This document shows, one piece after another, positions 32,717 to 44,399 of a stretch of DNA of 64,000 nucleotides (within the stretch, counting starts at the first letter, position 1; each line of letters starts with the position of its first letter). This DNA comes from Pontederia crassipes (lineage: Eukaryota; Streptophyta; Magnoliopsida; Commelinales; Pontederiaceae), in assembly GCA_030549335.1 (NCBI GenBank), contig CM060187.1, forward strand, positions 8,618,001 through 8,682,000. The letters are read 5' to 3'. The translations under genes and the position numbers were made by a program. The notes under the pieces are model-generated. The model ran no database searches, was not told the origin of the DNA, and saw only the letters and a program-made list of their open reading frames with translations.

Positions 32717-33587
32717 TGTAACATACCACAAATTTTCATACAAATTTTAACTTTTTAATATTGCTGACTTTGGATATCGAACGTTCGATCCACAAAATGG
32801 ACGCCTAGTTTCATGACAATTGTAAAAAACAGGCCGATGCCCTACTGGTCGACCGCTCCACAGAGCTGATGCCCAGTAGAGCAGCTGACATATTTGAAAT
32901 GAGAATCAGTTACAATCTTTTTGGCCATTATAACCCAGATTTGATGGGAGGATTTTGAGTAACTACCTCCATACATAAATCTTGAAGGTAAATAGAATGA
33001 CAATCTTGTCCTAAGATCCTTTCTTCAATTTTAGTGATTCATGGTGAAGTAAATGAGGAAAGGCAAACAGGGTCAAAGAGTTCAAAGAATGAGACAATTA
33101 TGTCTTTTTAGTAGGGCATATCGTCGGGTTGGGTTGTTTTCCCATTATATTCGTACGCGAGTTTATTTATGGGATGAAATCCTCATATGATGACCATAAA
33201 AACACCATTGATTCTATTCTACCCTTATTTTCTTATTCTCTTGTCCTCTCTCTCTCTCTCTCTCATTCTATCTTCTTCACCTTTGTTGTTCTTTCCCTTG
33301 TTGTCTAGGCCAAAGGCTTCTACTGGAGCTGAAGATGTGAGGATCACAAGACGAGAGAGGAGGAATGGCTAGGGCTTCATCCATAGACATCATCCAAAAA
33401 TGTGTTTTCAGGATCTACGCCATGGGGTAGCTTCCAGACAAATTTTTCATGTTTCAAGGATCATATTAGGGTTATGATCTATGATAGATTTGGTAGAAAT
33501 CATGTTTTAGATTTCTGCTAGGTGATCTTGATCTATATGATTATAAAAATGATCTGTTTTGGAGGCCCATTTTTGTGATTTGTATGC
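32717..33587 (+). repeat. 3' LTR of the Tekay-type relic, cut by CACTA
   Basis: Begins TGTAACATACC about 80 bp after the chromodomain remains, with a purine-rich tract (CAAGGAGGAA) before it. A TTTATTTATG box near 33161 and a CT microsatellite at 33247-33264 follow. No GTTACA end is seen before the CACTA insertion at 33588. Confidence 0.65.
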
Positions 33588-34851
33588 CACTACAAGAAAT
33601 AGGACAATTAGTGACACAACCAGGGCGCCTCGAGTAGCGACACATTAGCATCAGTGCCATGTTAGCATCATAGTAGCACCACATTAGCATCACAGTAGCA
33701 CCATACTGCCTACGATGCAACCTATTTGTCACCAATAGCGTCGCCGTTGCTCCATGTAAACTCTTGCTATTACCATCAACATGTGGCATCAAAGTGATGC
33801 AATGGTGTCACTATTAACTGGTTTCAGGAAATGAATGTAGCGTCATAAATATCGGTGCTAAAACAACGCTAAATATTGCGACACCATAGTGGCGCTACGC
33901 TAGCGCTAAATCCCATTACAATCGCGACGCTAATACGATGTGAAAGCGGTGCCACCATGTGACGCGAAGGCGACGCTAACTTGAGACGCTGAGGTGACAC
34001 TAATAATACGCTATTAACTGGTTGTGAGAACGATTGTAGCATCGCCTACTGTGACACTAACATGGTGCTAATGTTTGTGATGCCATCATGATGCTAATAG
34101 GATGTCAATATTTCTCCTTGTCGACAATAATGTGACATTATGATGCGTTGAATTTCTAACAAATAAATTTTAGCAAGTGCACTAGTCGTATCAAGTAATA
34201 AAGTAGAGAGTAGAGTGTTGAACCCACAAGGAACGAATTAATCTAATCTATCTCAATAATCCACTAAGAGAAGAAAATGGTTTTGTGGTAAAAACAAAAA
34301 AATTAAAGGTGCAGAAAATAAATGATATACAAATAAAATAAATTGGTGTTGAGTCTTGAGAATTATGGATGGTTAATGTAAAGATAAACGTATATGAACT
34401 TCTATAATAGTTGAGTTATAATAGAAAATAATAGATTCGATTCTTAAACGAGATGAGTAAACCAAACTATCTTTACTCCTAATAAAATTAATAACCGCAA
34501 ATGATGAGTCAATTAATAATTTTACAAATAATTAAGATGCATGAGTATGTATCTCCCACAATATTATTCACCCACAAATTTGAACAGAAAAATTGACCGC
34601 ACGTAATTCGACACAAACAACGAGTTACCAAACACGCGTTATGTATGCTTCAACTTAAAAGTAAAAGATCAATTATCAAAATACTAATAATTTCTGAAAC
34701 TAATCACTCATCTTACAGGTTTGTAATCTAATCTCAAAAATAAAATCACTTATCAAAAGGCAATGAACTCAACATTCATAATCAAAAGAAACCGAAAAGT
34801 TTAATTAACTCAACTAATAACAATGTTCAAATAGTTTTCCTTCTTGAAAAG

Positions 34852-36099
34852 TGTCGGAGCAAAGTTTTAATGCCATATAAAATTATATTTTGATGATACA
34901 AACCTCGAAAGATTAAAGATAAATGCTGAAAAAGTTTAAGTAAAAATGAATAACTTTATGCACTAATGTTGATTAAATAATTGACTATGATATTATTAGA
35001 TTCTGGATGAATGATAAATATTAAAGTTATAGAGAATCATGTTAGCTATGCATAGAATCCAAGATTATCTATTTTGGATAACTGTGCAAAAGATTATAAT
35101 CAAAATAGTGCAAGTCGGTCAACCAGTAGATCGAAGCAAAGAAGGCCGGTCGAGACAATACTAGTCGAAAGAATGGAGATGACGGTCGACCGATCAAAAC
35201 TGAGCCTGACCCGGTTGACGCAGAGATAATACCGGTCGACTAATCAGTTGATGGTCCCGTCGATCGATCAAGCGCAAAAGCTGAAGAAATGAGCGCAGCA
35301 GTCATATAGACAGGTCGACCAGTCCATTAATGCGGTCAACCAGTCCCTTGGTCAAATGAATAATAACGGCCAATTTTGAAGGAGAAATTTGTGAAATAAT
35401 TTTTGAATGAATTTTTCACATACTAGAGCCTATAAAAGAAGTGCCAAAGCCAAAAACAAAGGCATCCATCCACTCATTGAAAAATTTGTGGAACAATTTC
35501 TTGATGAATTTTCCACATACTAGAGCCTATAGAAGGAGTGTCAAAGCTAGAAACAAAGACATCCATCCACTCATTGAAGAAAAACTTCAAGTTATCAAAA
35601 GAAGACATTTTCCTTGAAGTTTTCATTTTATAGTTTTGTCTTCTTTCTCTCTTCTCTTCTTGTGAGCATAGAATTGTAAAAGAGAAACATTTTTGTTCAA
35701 AAAAACTAAGAAAGCTCTTGTGTAAAAGAGGTTCGAAATCTTGCCTCTTGAGCAAGAGAAAAGATTAACTTCTTTGGAGGAGAGGTGTGTCTTACCTCTT
35801 GAAGCGGAGAAAAGGGGGTGGTGTAAAGGGTTTTTCTTCCTTGTCCCATTTGGTATAAAGGAAGAGTTCTAGTGAAATTTCCGACGGTCTCAAGGTCGAA
35901 AAGTTGGAGCGGGGACGTGGGTCGAAGTGTGGCCGAACCTCGTCACCAACTACCACGTGCATTGTAATTGATTTGATTTGTGATGATTTAAAGATTATTG
36001 AATCGGTTTTATGTTTCCGCGATGATTTTTGTGAAATCGATACTTTTTAAAACATCAATTCACCCCCTCCCCCCTCTTGGTGCCCTTGGGGATCCTACA
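34852..36099 (+). repeat. 5' LTR (1248 bp) of the gag-only copia
   Basis: TGTCGGAGC...GGATCCTACA. GGTCGACC-type motifs at 35105-35350, TATAAAAG box near 35432, then the leader that ends in CACCCCC...TCTTGGTGCCC. Confidence 0.92.
35105..35350 (+). repeat. GGTCGACC-type motif array in copia U3
   Basis: About ten copies (GGTCAACCAG, CCGGTCGAG, CGGTCGACCGATC, CCGGTTGACG, CCGGTCGACTAATC, GTCGATCGATC, AGGTCGACCAG, GGTCAACCAG) with unrelated spacers. Confidence 0.88.
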
Positions 36100-36100
36100 A

Positions 36101-36113
36101 TTGGTATCGGAGC
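36101..36113 (+). other. Primer-binding site, initiator Met tRNA
   Basis: TTGGTATCGGAGC directly after the 5' LTR; one change from TGGTATCAGAGC. Confidence 0.85.
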
Positions 36114-36194
36114 AGGATGCTCTTGTTTTGATTTTTAATCATCTTGTTTCAAGATTTAATCATCTTATTTTAAGATTTAACCATCTTAAAAGCT

Positions 36195-37680
36195 ATGGCA
36201 TCAAGTGGATTTAGTTTTACCGAAGGACAATTAGTTAGTCGTCCTCCCCTATTAAATGCATCAAATTTTACATATTGGAAAATTAGAATTAAAGCATATT
36301 GATTAGGACAATTAATTAGTTTTACCGAAGGACAATTAATTAGTTTTACCGAAGGATTTAGTTTTATTGATTAGGACATCGTTGAAAATGGTTGAAAATT
36401 ACCTATAGATTCTAACGAAAGAGAAAAGATTTTTGCAAAACTTGATTGGAAAGCCAAAAATATTTTTTTATTATGCTTTGGATTCAACGGAGTTTAATAG
36501 GAGTTCAAGTTGTGAAACTGCAATCGAGATTAGGGAGAAGCTTATTGTTACTTATGAAGGAACTAATAAAGTTAAGGAATCAAGACTAAATATTTTAAAT
36601 CACCAATATGATTCTTTCAAAATGCATGATAATGAATTCATAAATGATATGGTTGCATGATTTAACGATATCTTGAATGACTTAGCCTCCTTGGGTGAGC
36701 CAAGAATTAACCCTCAAAAGGAGAAAAAGTTTCTCAAGTCTCTCTCCTCCAAATGGCACAAAGAGGACTGTGATTGAAGAAAAAGAGCCCTAAGAAGAAA
36801 ACATTGGCACTGAAAGCAAGTTCAAAAGAAGAAGACTCAAGAGAAGAGAAAGTGAGACTCAAGAGAAGAGAAAGTGGACAAAAAAAAAACTCCCAAGCTA
36901 CACAAGAAAATTAGATAAGTATCTCAAGTTAGTAAAGATGAAAGAAAAGAATGAGAAGCCAATAAGAAGATCATACAAACAACACAAAGAAGAAACATCT
37001 CAGAATGGGAAAAAGAAAAAATATGAAGAGTCAGGTGACTCATCAAGTTCTTCTAATGACGAAGCATACTATGCCTAATGGCACACAACAATGAGGTAAG
37101 TTCTAGTCCTTCAAACTCAAATAATGATTCGTCGAGCTTTTCCGAAGAAAATCTTTCTTTACATGTGAATAAAGAACTTTCCTCCCTTATAGAAAGATAT
37201 TTTTCAATTAAAAAGGAAAATGAAAAATTATTACATGAGCTTGAAAAATTAAAATAAGAAAAGTATATATGTTTTATGGAAAGTGAAAACCTGAAAAATG
37301 AAATTGAAACTTTGGAAATTACACATGCATGTGAAATTGTAAAATTAGTGCGTTAGAAAAATAAAATAGGAAAATACTATTTTGAAAAATATACAAAATA
37401 ACGATAAGACTATTTCTCATATAACAAAAAATCATCTTAGGAATCATTTTTGACATAAAATCTATTATTGTAAATCTATTCATTCCTATGATAGAAAATC
37501 ACATTTTAAATGTTTTACATGTGAATCTTATGATCATTACGCATATCAACGCAAAATAAGAAAATTATCACAATATGGAATAATATGGGTTCCAAAAGGA
37601 ACCATTACTAACCCAAAGAAGTTTGGGTACCAAAGGTTAAATGATTATTTTTCAGGTGTGCCTCACATGTAAAGCAAAGG
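36195..37680 (+). pseudogene. Copia gag, decayed
   Basis: Starts MASSGFSFTEGQ, LLNASNFTYWKIRIKAY, the N-terminus of SIRE-like gag, then a stop and a local duplication of a TTAATTAGTTTTACCGAAGG word (36300-36365). The gag core is readable at 36433-36660 (FNRSSSCE, EIREKLIVTYEGTNKVKESRLNIL). A Lys/Glu-rich coiled-coil-like part follows, then CFTCESYDHYAYQ near 37510, a zinc knuckle whose last Cys is lost, and VPKGTITNPKKFGYQR. There pol would begin but does not. Confidence 0.8.
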
Positions 37681-38293
37681 ACAAATGGAAAGGTGAAGGC
37701 ACAAAAGTTATGATAAAAGTATCATTAAGTATACTCTTGCAATCTTTTTCTTGAATGTTAAGCCTCTTTTCTAAAAAAAAATCAAATTCATCATTTCTTT
37801 GAAAGAAAATTGGTCATAATGATAGGAGAGCGTGTTAAAATCTTTCAACATTATTTTGACATATCATTATTGTATCAAAGTTTTATGCAATATTTTGATT
37901 CTTACTACATCTTTCTGAAACATGTGGCTTTCATAACCTATAGATCAATTTGATATCAATTTTAAAATAACCATAAATTTAGGGGGAGCTATATTTTAAC
38001 ACTTTATGATGTAATACTTTTTATGAAAAAAGGGAAGATAAAATTTTCTAAATGACAAAAGGGGGATTTTATGTGGTTTCATATGTCCTTCATTTACAAA
38101 CTACTTTTTTATGTAACCAGAGGGAGAAATATGATATGAATATGAAGAGTACCTTACAATTAGTACTTATGTGAATACCTATCATTGTAAGGAAAGCTAA
38201 GTCTTAGGGGGAGTAAAATTTTTTTTACAAGATTTTTACAACTTTTTCTTTTCACAACTTATATATTCTTCATATTTCTTGATTTTTCTTCAT
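37681..38293 (+). other. Non-coding 3' region of the gag-only copia
   Basis: A/T-rich, with several AGGGGGAG words (near 37980, 38063, 38110, 38210), each like a weaker polypurine tract. No frame recognised. Confidence 0.6.
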
Positions 38294-38308
38294 AAAAAAG
38301 GGGGAGAT
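38294..38308 (+). other. Polypurine tract
   Basis: AAAAAAGGGGGAGAT abuts the 3' LTR. Confidence 0.9.
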
Positions 38309-39467
38309 TGTTGGAGCAAAGTTTTAACGTCATATAAAATTATATTTTGATAATACAAACCTTGAAAGATTAAAGATAAATGCCAAAAATGTTTAAGTAA
38401 AAAATAGAAAACTTTATTCACTAACTTTGATTAAATAATTGACTATGATTTTATTAGATTATGTAATGATAATATCAAAGTTGTAGAGAATCATGTTATC
38501 TATCCATAGAATCCAAGATTATCTAATTTGGATAACTGTGCAAAAACTTATGCTGGTTGGTCAACCTGTCGGTCGAAGCAAAGAAGGCCGGTCGACACAA
38601 TACCGGTCGTCCGAATGAAGATGCCGGTCGACCGATCAAAACTGAGCCTGCCCCGGTTGACATCGAGACAATACTGGTTGATGATCCAGACGACCGATCA
38701 AGCGTTGAAGCTTAAGAAATGGGCGCAACGGTCATATAGACCAGTCGACCGGTCCATTAATGTAGTTGACCGGTCCCCTAGTCAAGTGGATAGTAACGAT
38801 CAATTTTGAAGGAAAAATTTGTGGAAAAATTTCTTGATGAATATTCCACATACCAGAGCCTATAGAAGGAGTGTCAAAGCTAGAAACAAAGGCATCCATC
38901 CACTCATTGAAGAAAAACTTCAAGTTATCAAAAAAGACATTTTCCTTGAAGTTTTCATTTTATAGTTTTCCCTTCTTTCTCTCTTCTCTTCTTGTGAGCA
39001 TAGAATTGTAAAAGAGAAACATTTTGGTTCAGAAAAATTGAGAGAGCTCTTGTGTAAAAGAGGTTCGAAATATTGCCTCTTGAGCGAGAGAAAAGATTAG
39101 CTTCTTTGGAGGAGAGGTGTGTCTTACCTCTCGAAGCGGAGAAAAGGCAGTGGTGTAAGGGGCTTTTCTTCCTTGCTTCATTTGGAACAAAAAAAGAGCT
39201 CTAGTGGAATCTCCGGCAGTCTCGCATTCGAGAAGTCGGAGCGGGGACGTAGGCCAAGGTGTGATCGAACCTCGTCAACAACCACCATGTGCATTGTGAT
39301 TGAATTCTCTCTCTCTCCCTCTCATATTGTGTGATATGATTTGATTTGTGATGATTTAAAGATTTTTGAATTAGTTTTATGTTTTCGTGAAGATTTTCGT
39401 GAAATTGATACTTTTATTTTAAACACCAATTCACACCCCCCCTCTTGGTGCCCCTTGGGATCCTACA
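38309..39467 (+). repeat. 3' LTR (1159 bp) of the gag-only copia
   Basis: TGTTGGAGC...GGATCCTACA; same order as the 5' LTR, shorter by about 90 bp, with its own GGTCGACC-type array at 38553-38785. Confidence 0.92.
38553..38785 (+). repeat. GGTCGACC-type motif array in copia U3
   Basis: About ten motifs; one is CCAGTCGACCGGTCC and one GTAGTTGACCGGTCC. It differs at several sites from the array of the 5' LTR. Confidence 0.88.
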
Positions 39468-40445
39468 AAAAGAATATAAAACCTCTATTACATAACTAAT
39501 AAACTATAAGAACCAGGTAAAAGAGCATCCAACCATATAATAAAAGAATAATTTGCAGCCTTCAGAACCTCCGAACGATTGTGCAGCCCAATCGATGAGT
39601 TGTTGAACGATCTTTCTCCTTCGGGTGATCTTCAGGCTTCAAAACTTCTTCTCTGCAATAAGTTATGAATTCCCAGGTCTCAAGTACCCAAACACCACCA
39701 AGCGCATGTTTTTCTATCTCCTAGGGCAAGGGTTTCGATAAAGTTTTCGTTCAATTGAGAGTCTTTTTATTTCAAAATAATAAAAATTTGAAAGACTTTG
39801 ATCGGACTTTGAAATCATCAAAAACTTCTTCAAATCTAAGTAAATATGTTTTCCAATGATCCCTGAGACTTAGGTTAAAGTTTGGAATTGATCTGCAATT
39901 AAAATCCCCAAGAAAAGTAGAAGAAATCTCAAAATCAACCTTCATAATGCCCCATGAGAGCTCTTTAACAGTCCGTAATATGGTTTTCACGGCCCGTAAC
40001 ACTGATTTCATAGTCCTTACAGTATTCAAATCGGAGTAAAGTTGTCTGCCCGAGTAATGGCTGGTAAGATAGCTTTCACGGCCCATTACTTGGGCAGATT
40101 TCTAACATGAAAAATGCATTTTAACGGTCGATCAAGTGGTTTCATGACCCTGTTTCATGGCCCATTATGATTCCATTATTGCCCGTTATATTCATTTCAA
40201 CCTTGACAGCCTCAACTAATTTTCACTTTCTGGCTCCGTTTGAACTTCGATTTGAGCATGGTTTTCTCCAATGGCTTCGTAATTCAATTTTCTTCCTTTT
40301 TCTACAGTAAAACTTAAAATTTGTGTAGATTTTAATGTTTATAAAATTAAAGAAAATAAGACCAAGAATTGATTCATGCTATATGAAAATGAATCAAAAT
40401 GTGATTAAATGCATGATAATTATATGTTGTATTTTGCATGCATCA

Positions 40446-40725
40446 TGTTATATGTGATACGTCGACGCTAATTAGATGCTAAGGAGACATTATTTTAAAT
40501 ATATTTACAATCAGGCTGCCGCATTTCTTCTCTTCCCCTCCCATGCAATTTATAATGCATATGTATATCATGCATTCAACACATCCATTCATAACAATAT
40601 AATTTAAAATACAATGCTTGAAAGTAAATACGCAAGACCATCACAAAAATAATAATATAAAATAAGTATTATATCATATAGAGTTACAAAATTAATTAAT
40701 ATTCAAAGTTACAAAAATACCTAAC
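40446..40725. other. CACTA interior resuming after the solo LTR
   Basis: Sub-terminal-type motifs for about 50 bp, then A/T-rich sequence without a frame. Confidence 0.5.
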
Positions 40726-40728
40726 ACC

Positions 40729-40965
40729 CTACATCACGATCGTCATCCACTTCATCCTTGACATTGATGATTGACCTGAGTAGTCTGCATATGAATAGGA
40801 AGCTGCTCCGAAATAGGTCATTTGTGCAGCAGATAAATTCGGAGCAGATGAGCCGCCTACACATCCTCTACTCTTCCTAGGAACCTGAGCTGTTGTTCTC
40901 AGGCCCCTCAGGTATCCTCCTCGTGTTGTGCTAGCCACCTCCTTCCAAATAGCAACGTCCCTGCA
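40729..40965 (-). pseudogene. Possible exon fragment within CACTA
   Basis: A 69-codon frame, extendable upstream to a good splice acceptor (TTTGCAG at about 40958-40964 on this strand), reads DVAIWKEVASTTRGGYLRGLRTT and then a Ser/Ala/Tyr-rich tail to a stop. The W-V-x-GGYLRGL-like part recalls the short C-terminal motif of plant Ptta/En/Spm CACTA proteins, but the match is weak. It could equally be a captured host exon. Confidence 0.35.
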
Positions 40966-41505
40966 AAGTAAATAAATTATACAAAATCATATAAAGTATT
41001 ATATAACATTACAAATATAATCATTTTCGAGTACTAAGATCATCTACGTACTTCTCAACCATTTTCTCATTGTATGCATCCTAAAAAAATTAAATATTGC
41101 AAATTCGAGAAATCATTTACACTAATGTGAACAGACAAATAAATATGCGATAAGACTTATCAAAACGTGATGGGTAATGGGCAAAAATATTTCATTGGTC
41201 TTCCCATGATTGTTTATTATCATATATAACAAAAATGTATACTTGTTTTCACATCTCAACTTATAAAACCTAAATCATTTGAGAAATTGTCCTATACATT
41301 CTTCCACATTAAAGCCAAATAAAATCAAAATAAAAAAGTGGAGGGAGAGTTTTTGTGATTACTCAAATTTAATTAATGGCCCAAATAATATGAATCAATA
41401 ATCATAGAAAAAAATTAAGTTTATAAAAGAATAGTATGTGTGTGTCTCAAATATTTACTAGTAATCAATTAATTCATTTTTTTCTTCGCATGCTGATGTG
41501 TTTCT
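40966..41505. other. CACTA interior, no gene seen
   Basis: A/T-rich; no frame or repeat that I can support. Confidence 0.45.
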
Positions 41506-42492
41506 TGTTGAATCCCATGTTTTGATGATAACAAATTAAATTGGACATAAAAGTTATTAATCTATGCTCAAGTGATGTTAATACATGTGTAGGATTGATA
41601 TGACCTCATTCGCAGATGAAATCGCCAAATTAAAATGATAAAAACAAAATTTCACCACATGATCGGTCGACCCACCGGTCGATTGGCCATGGAGATCGGT
41701 CGATCGATAACAGCGGTAGAAATGGCGAGACAATACCAGTCGACGTTGAGATGTATCGGTCGACATCGAGACATTACCGGTCGATGTATCGATCAAAGGA
41801 CCGATTGACTGGACAACGTCAAATCGCAGAAATGCAACAACGGTCATATTGAGCGGTCGACCGGCCCATCACAGCGATCGACTATCCACATAGTCAAATG
41901 AACAATAATGGCTATTATTTTGAGGAGAAAATTGTAGAAGACTTTTTGAACGAATTTTCACCTATAGAAGCCTATACAAGGAGTGCCAAAGCTGAAGAAA
42001 AATCATCCAAGCAAGTAAGAACATCCTAGAGCTCATTTCAAGTTCTGCAGCCCAAAGTTGCAATTTCTTTCCTTTTCTTTTCTAAGTTTTGAGTGTGAGA
42101 AAAATTTTGTAAAAGAAGAGAATTAGAGGGATCATTTCTTTCTGATCTAGTGAGATTGAGAGCACATTATAAAAGAGGTGTGCCTTGCCTCTTGAATGAA
42201 GAAGAAAGTGTGTGGTGTAAAGAGGGTTATTCTCTCCCTACAAGAAAAGAGAAAGATAGTGCATCTCCGGTGGTCTCGAGGTCGAGAAGACGGAGTAGGG
42301 ACATAGGCCAAAGAGTTCAGGCCGAACCTCGTCAACATATCGTGTCTCTCAGTGTTTGTTCTTTATCTTTCACTTACGCCTTATCATTATTTGCTTGTGA
42401 TCGATTTTATTGATTTTTCGAAAGTGATTTTGTGAAAAGATTTTTATACACCAATTCACCCCTTCCCTGCTCTTGGTGCTTTTGATCCTACA
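41506..42492 (+). repeat. 5' LTR (987 bp) of the SIRE-like copia
   Basis: TGTTGAATCC...GATCCTACA. Related in structure but not close in sequence to the LTRs at 34852 and 38309. A TATA-like CCTATACAAGG lies near 41971. Confidence 0.85.
41660..41885 (+). repeat. GGTCGACC-type motif array in SIRE-like U3
   Basis: About twelve motifs, including CGGTCGACC, CCGGTCGATTGG, GGTCGATCGATA, CAGTCGACG, ATCGGTCGACATC, ACCGGTCGATG and GCGGTCGACCGGCC. Confidence 0.88.
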
Positions 42493-42493
42493 A

Positions 42494-42505
42494 TTGGTAT
42501 TAGAT
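42494..42505 (+). other. Primer-binding site, decayed
   Basis: TTGGTATTAGAT directly after the LTR; TGGTATCAGAGC expected, with a C to T and further changes. Confidence 0.65.
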
Positions 42506-42506
42506 T

Positions 42507-43237
42507 ATGGTATCAAGTGGTTTTAGTTTTTCCGAAGGTCAATCTCTTAATCGTCCTCCATTTTTTAATGCATCAAATTCTGCATATTGAAAAATTAGGA
42601 TGCAAGCCTATGTTTGTTCTATTGATATTGATATGTGGGATATTGTTCAAAAAAATTTTTATTTACATGGAAAAAATCCTTTAGAATATACCAAAGGAGA
42701 AAGACTTTTAGTAAAACTAGATTGGAAAGCTAAAAATATTTTTTATAGTACTTTGGATCGAATGGAGTTTAATAGGATTTCTAGTTGTCAAAGTGCTAAT
42801 GAGATTTGGAAGAAACTTATTATTACTCATGAAGGAATGGATAAAGTTAAAGAGTCTAGATTAAATATTTTAAATATTTGTCAAAGTGCTAATGCTTCAT
42901 CAAGATAAGATCGTCATTAAGCAAGAGACAAATAACTTGCTTTGAATGCAAAACAATTGGACACTACAAAAATGAATGTCCAAATTTGATCAAAAAGGTG
43001 AAAGATGGAGAAAGCTCAAGAAGGAAGAAAAAGGCTCTTCAAGACACGTGGGATGAAAGTGAAGATGAAGAGAATGACTCCAACACCTCCTCTTGTAATG
43101 ACGAAGAAGTCTACATATGTCTAACGGCCAATAGCCATGATGTATCATCTAACTCATCTACTGATAGTGAATCCTTTAATGTGCATAAGGATTTTAGAAT
43201 GCGTATTAATAAATATGGATGCCTAAAAAAGAAACAT
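42507..43237 (+). pseudogene. Copia gag, N-terminal and middle part
   Basis: MVSSGFSFSEGQ and FFNASNSAY match the gag start at 36195. A TGA at 42588-42590 stands where Trp is usual (YW to Y-stop). The core is open at 42600-42908 (MQAYVCSIDIDMWDIV, DWKAKNIFYSTLDRMEFNRIS, ANEIWKKLIITHEGMDKVKES). After a deletion that skips most of the C-terminal half, CFECKTIGHYKNEC (about 42938-42980) gives a complete CX2CX4HX4C knuckle, and an acidic Ser/Asn-rich stretch follows up to the gypsy insertion. Confidence 0.88.
43233..43237. repeat. TSD (AACAT), left
   Basis: Partner at 48289-48293 is AATAT; one C/T difference. Confidence 0.7.
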
Positions 43238-43907
43238 TGATACGATGCTCAAGAACAATGCCTTGAGTGACCGGAACAATATATGATAATCAAATAAATG
43301 AGATCAAACGAATTTTCAAGGAAGCGAAATATCAACCTCAAGATTACAATGAACCAAGCAATCGATATTATAAATAGATGGATTTAATAACAAGATAGCC
43401 AACCTTGTAATTAACGGCGAAAGTTTCCGAAGAACGGATTGTAGGAGTTCCCTCACAGCAAAAGCAATTAAGCCAAAATATTCATAGATTCAAAGATGTC
43501 TGAAATAACAATAAACACCATTATTTATAGGCCCTACAAATAGAATTTGGGCTGGAAGAAAAGACCCTAACTTAGCCTACAAGAAAGGTAACTAGTTTCT
43601 TGAAATAAGCAAATCAATTTTCTCTTGCAAATCTCAGCAGAATTTCCATGTATAATTAATTTCAAAAATTTCAAATAAATATGGTACAACCATGATTTAT
43701 TTGGTCCAAGTTATGTTGACTCTTCATGCGGCCCAATTCGTAAAACATTGACAAGTTGGATCTGATCTACTCGGTCCAAGTTATGTTGCAAACATTCTTG
43801 ATTATCTTCAATTTTCTTATGCTTGAGATCAAACACCATTATCTTGATCATCCAAGTTTTCTAGAACATTATTCTATCACATTATAGGCATTTCCCGGTT
43901 CATATCA
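43238..43907 (-). repeat. 3' LTR of the non-autonomous gypsy
   Basis: TGATACGATGCTCAAG...GGTTCATATCA; nearly the same as 47607-48288, which holds about 12 extra bases (near AATTGGATAAGTTGTAAATT). Confidence 0.93.
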
Positions 43908-44050
43908 TTCCCCTCCTCTTCAAAAGGATTCGTCCTCGAATCTACATTTCTTATAAGGAGAATATATCTAGCTTCATATCATTTCCCTTCTCTTGAAAAG
44001 GATTCGTCCTCGAACCTACATTCACAATAAGGAGAATATAAACATGTCAT
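43901..44050 (-). repeat. Duplicated LTR-end/PPT junction (74-bp period)
   Basis: Two units start CATATCATT and contain AAAAGGATTCGTCCTCGAA, CTACATT and ATAAGGAGAATATA. Each includes the last bases of the LTR (CATATCA) and the tract, so the second unit looks like a copy of the junction placed inside the element. Confidence 0.85.
43908..43926 (-). other. Polypurine tract
   Basis: Minus strand TTTTGAAGAGGAGGGGAA directly before the 3' LTR, preceded by CGAGGACGAATCC. Confidence 0.88.
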
Positions 44051-44399
44051 ATGTCTGAAGTTATTAAATAATTTAAGACACGAATAATGAAGATATTGAT
44101 ACTTTCCTTTCATGTGTCTGATGACCAGCATGATGTATCTCAATGATAACTATAAGTATAATTTCTCTTCGATATCACCAAGTTAAGATCCTGCAAGTGT
44201 AGAGAAAGAAGAACATAAGTAATATAAAAATAATGTGACTCTCATACTCACCCGGATGAAATATCTTATGCCCATGAGACGATGGTATTTTAAAAAACAA
44301 ATTGCAAAACTTTGGAGACCTTCCTTTGCGCATAAGGACCCTGTCAAATAAAGTGTGCAATATATTCCAAAGAGCTAGGAGTTCAATATGCAGGTTGTC

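Larger units (their letters stand above)
34852..39467 (+). mobile_element. Gag-only SIRE-like copia (TR-GAG-like), complete with TSD
   Basis: LTR, PBS, decayed gag, non-coding region, PPT, LTR, flanked by AAAAG on both sides (34847-34851, 39468-39472). The interior is only 2.2 kb and contains no protease, integrase or RT. Gag-only LTR elements with this layout are known in plants as TR-GAG. Gag itself is broken by stops, so movement would have needed proteins from other elements, or gag decayed later. Confidence 0.9.
34141..40445 (-). mobile_element. Minus-strand solo LTR, same family as 1994-3721, split by a copia
   Basis: Left TGATGC and right GCATCA. The left part is the reverse complement of the tail at 3620-3721 (GTGCACTAGTCG, TTGAACCCACAAGGA); the right part ends with GTATTTTGCATGCATCA, reverse of the start of the LTR at 1994. 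Without the inserted copia it measures about 1685 bp. Flanks are CATTA and TGTTA; both could come from CGTTA by CpG deamination on opposite strands. Confidence 0.85.
33588..41505. mobile_element. Second CACTA element, left part
   Basis: Left end CACTACAAGAAAT matches the end of the CACTA at 11570. Sub-terminal motifs GACGCTAA, TAGCATC and GCGACGC fill 33600-34135 and resume at 40451 (GACGCTAATTAGATGCTAAGG) after the solo LTR. No right terminal repeat is found before the copia that begins at 41506 and runs past the window, so the right end may lie beyond it. Confidence 0.75.

Noticed and set aside
40446..41505. Right end of the second CACTA element
   Set aside because: No TTTCTTGTAGTG-type end occurs here; TTTCTTGTTG at 41502 is the copia LTR start with its flank.
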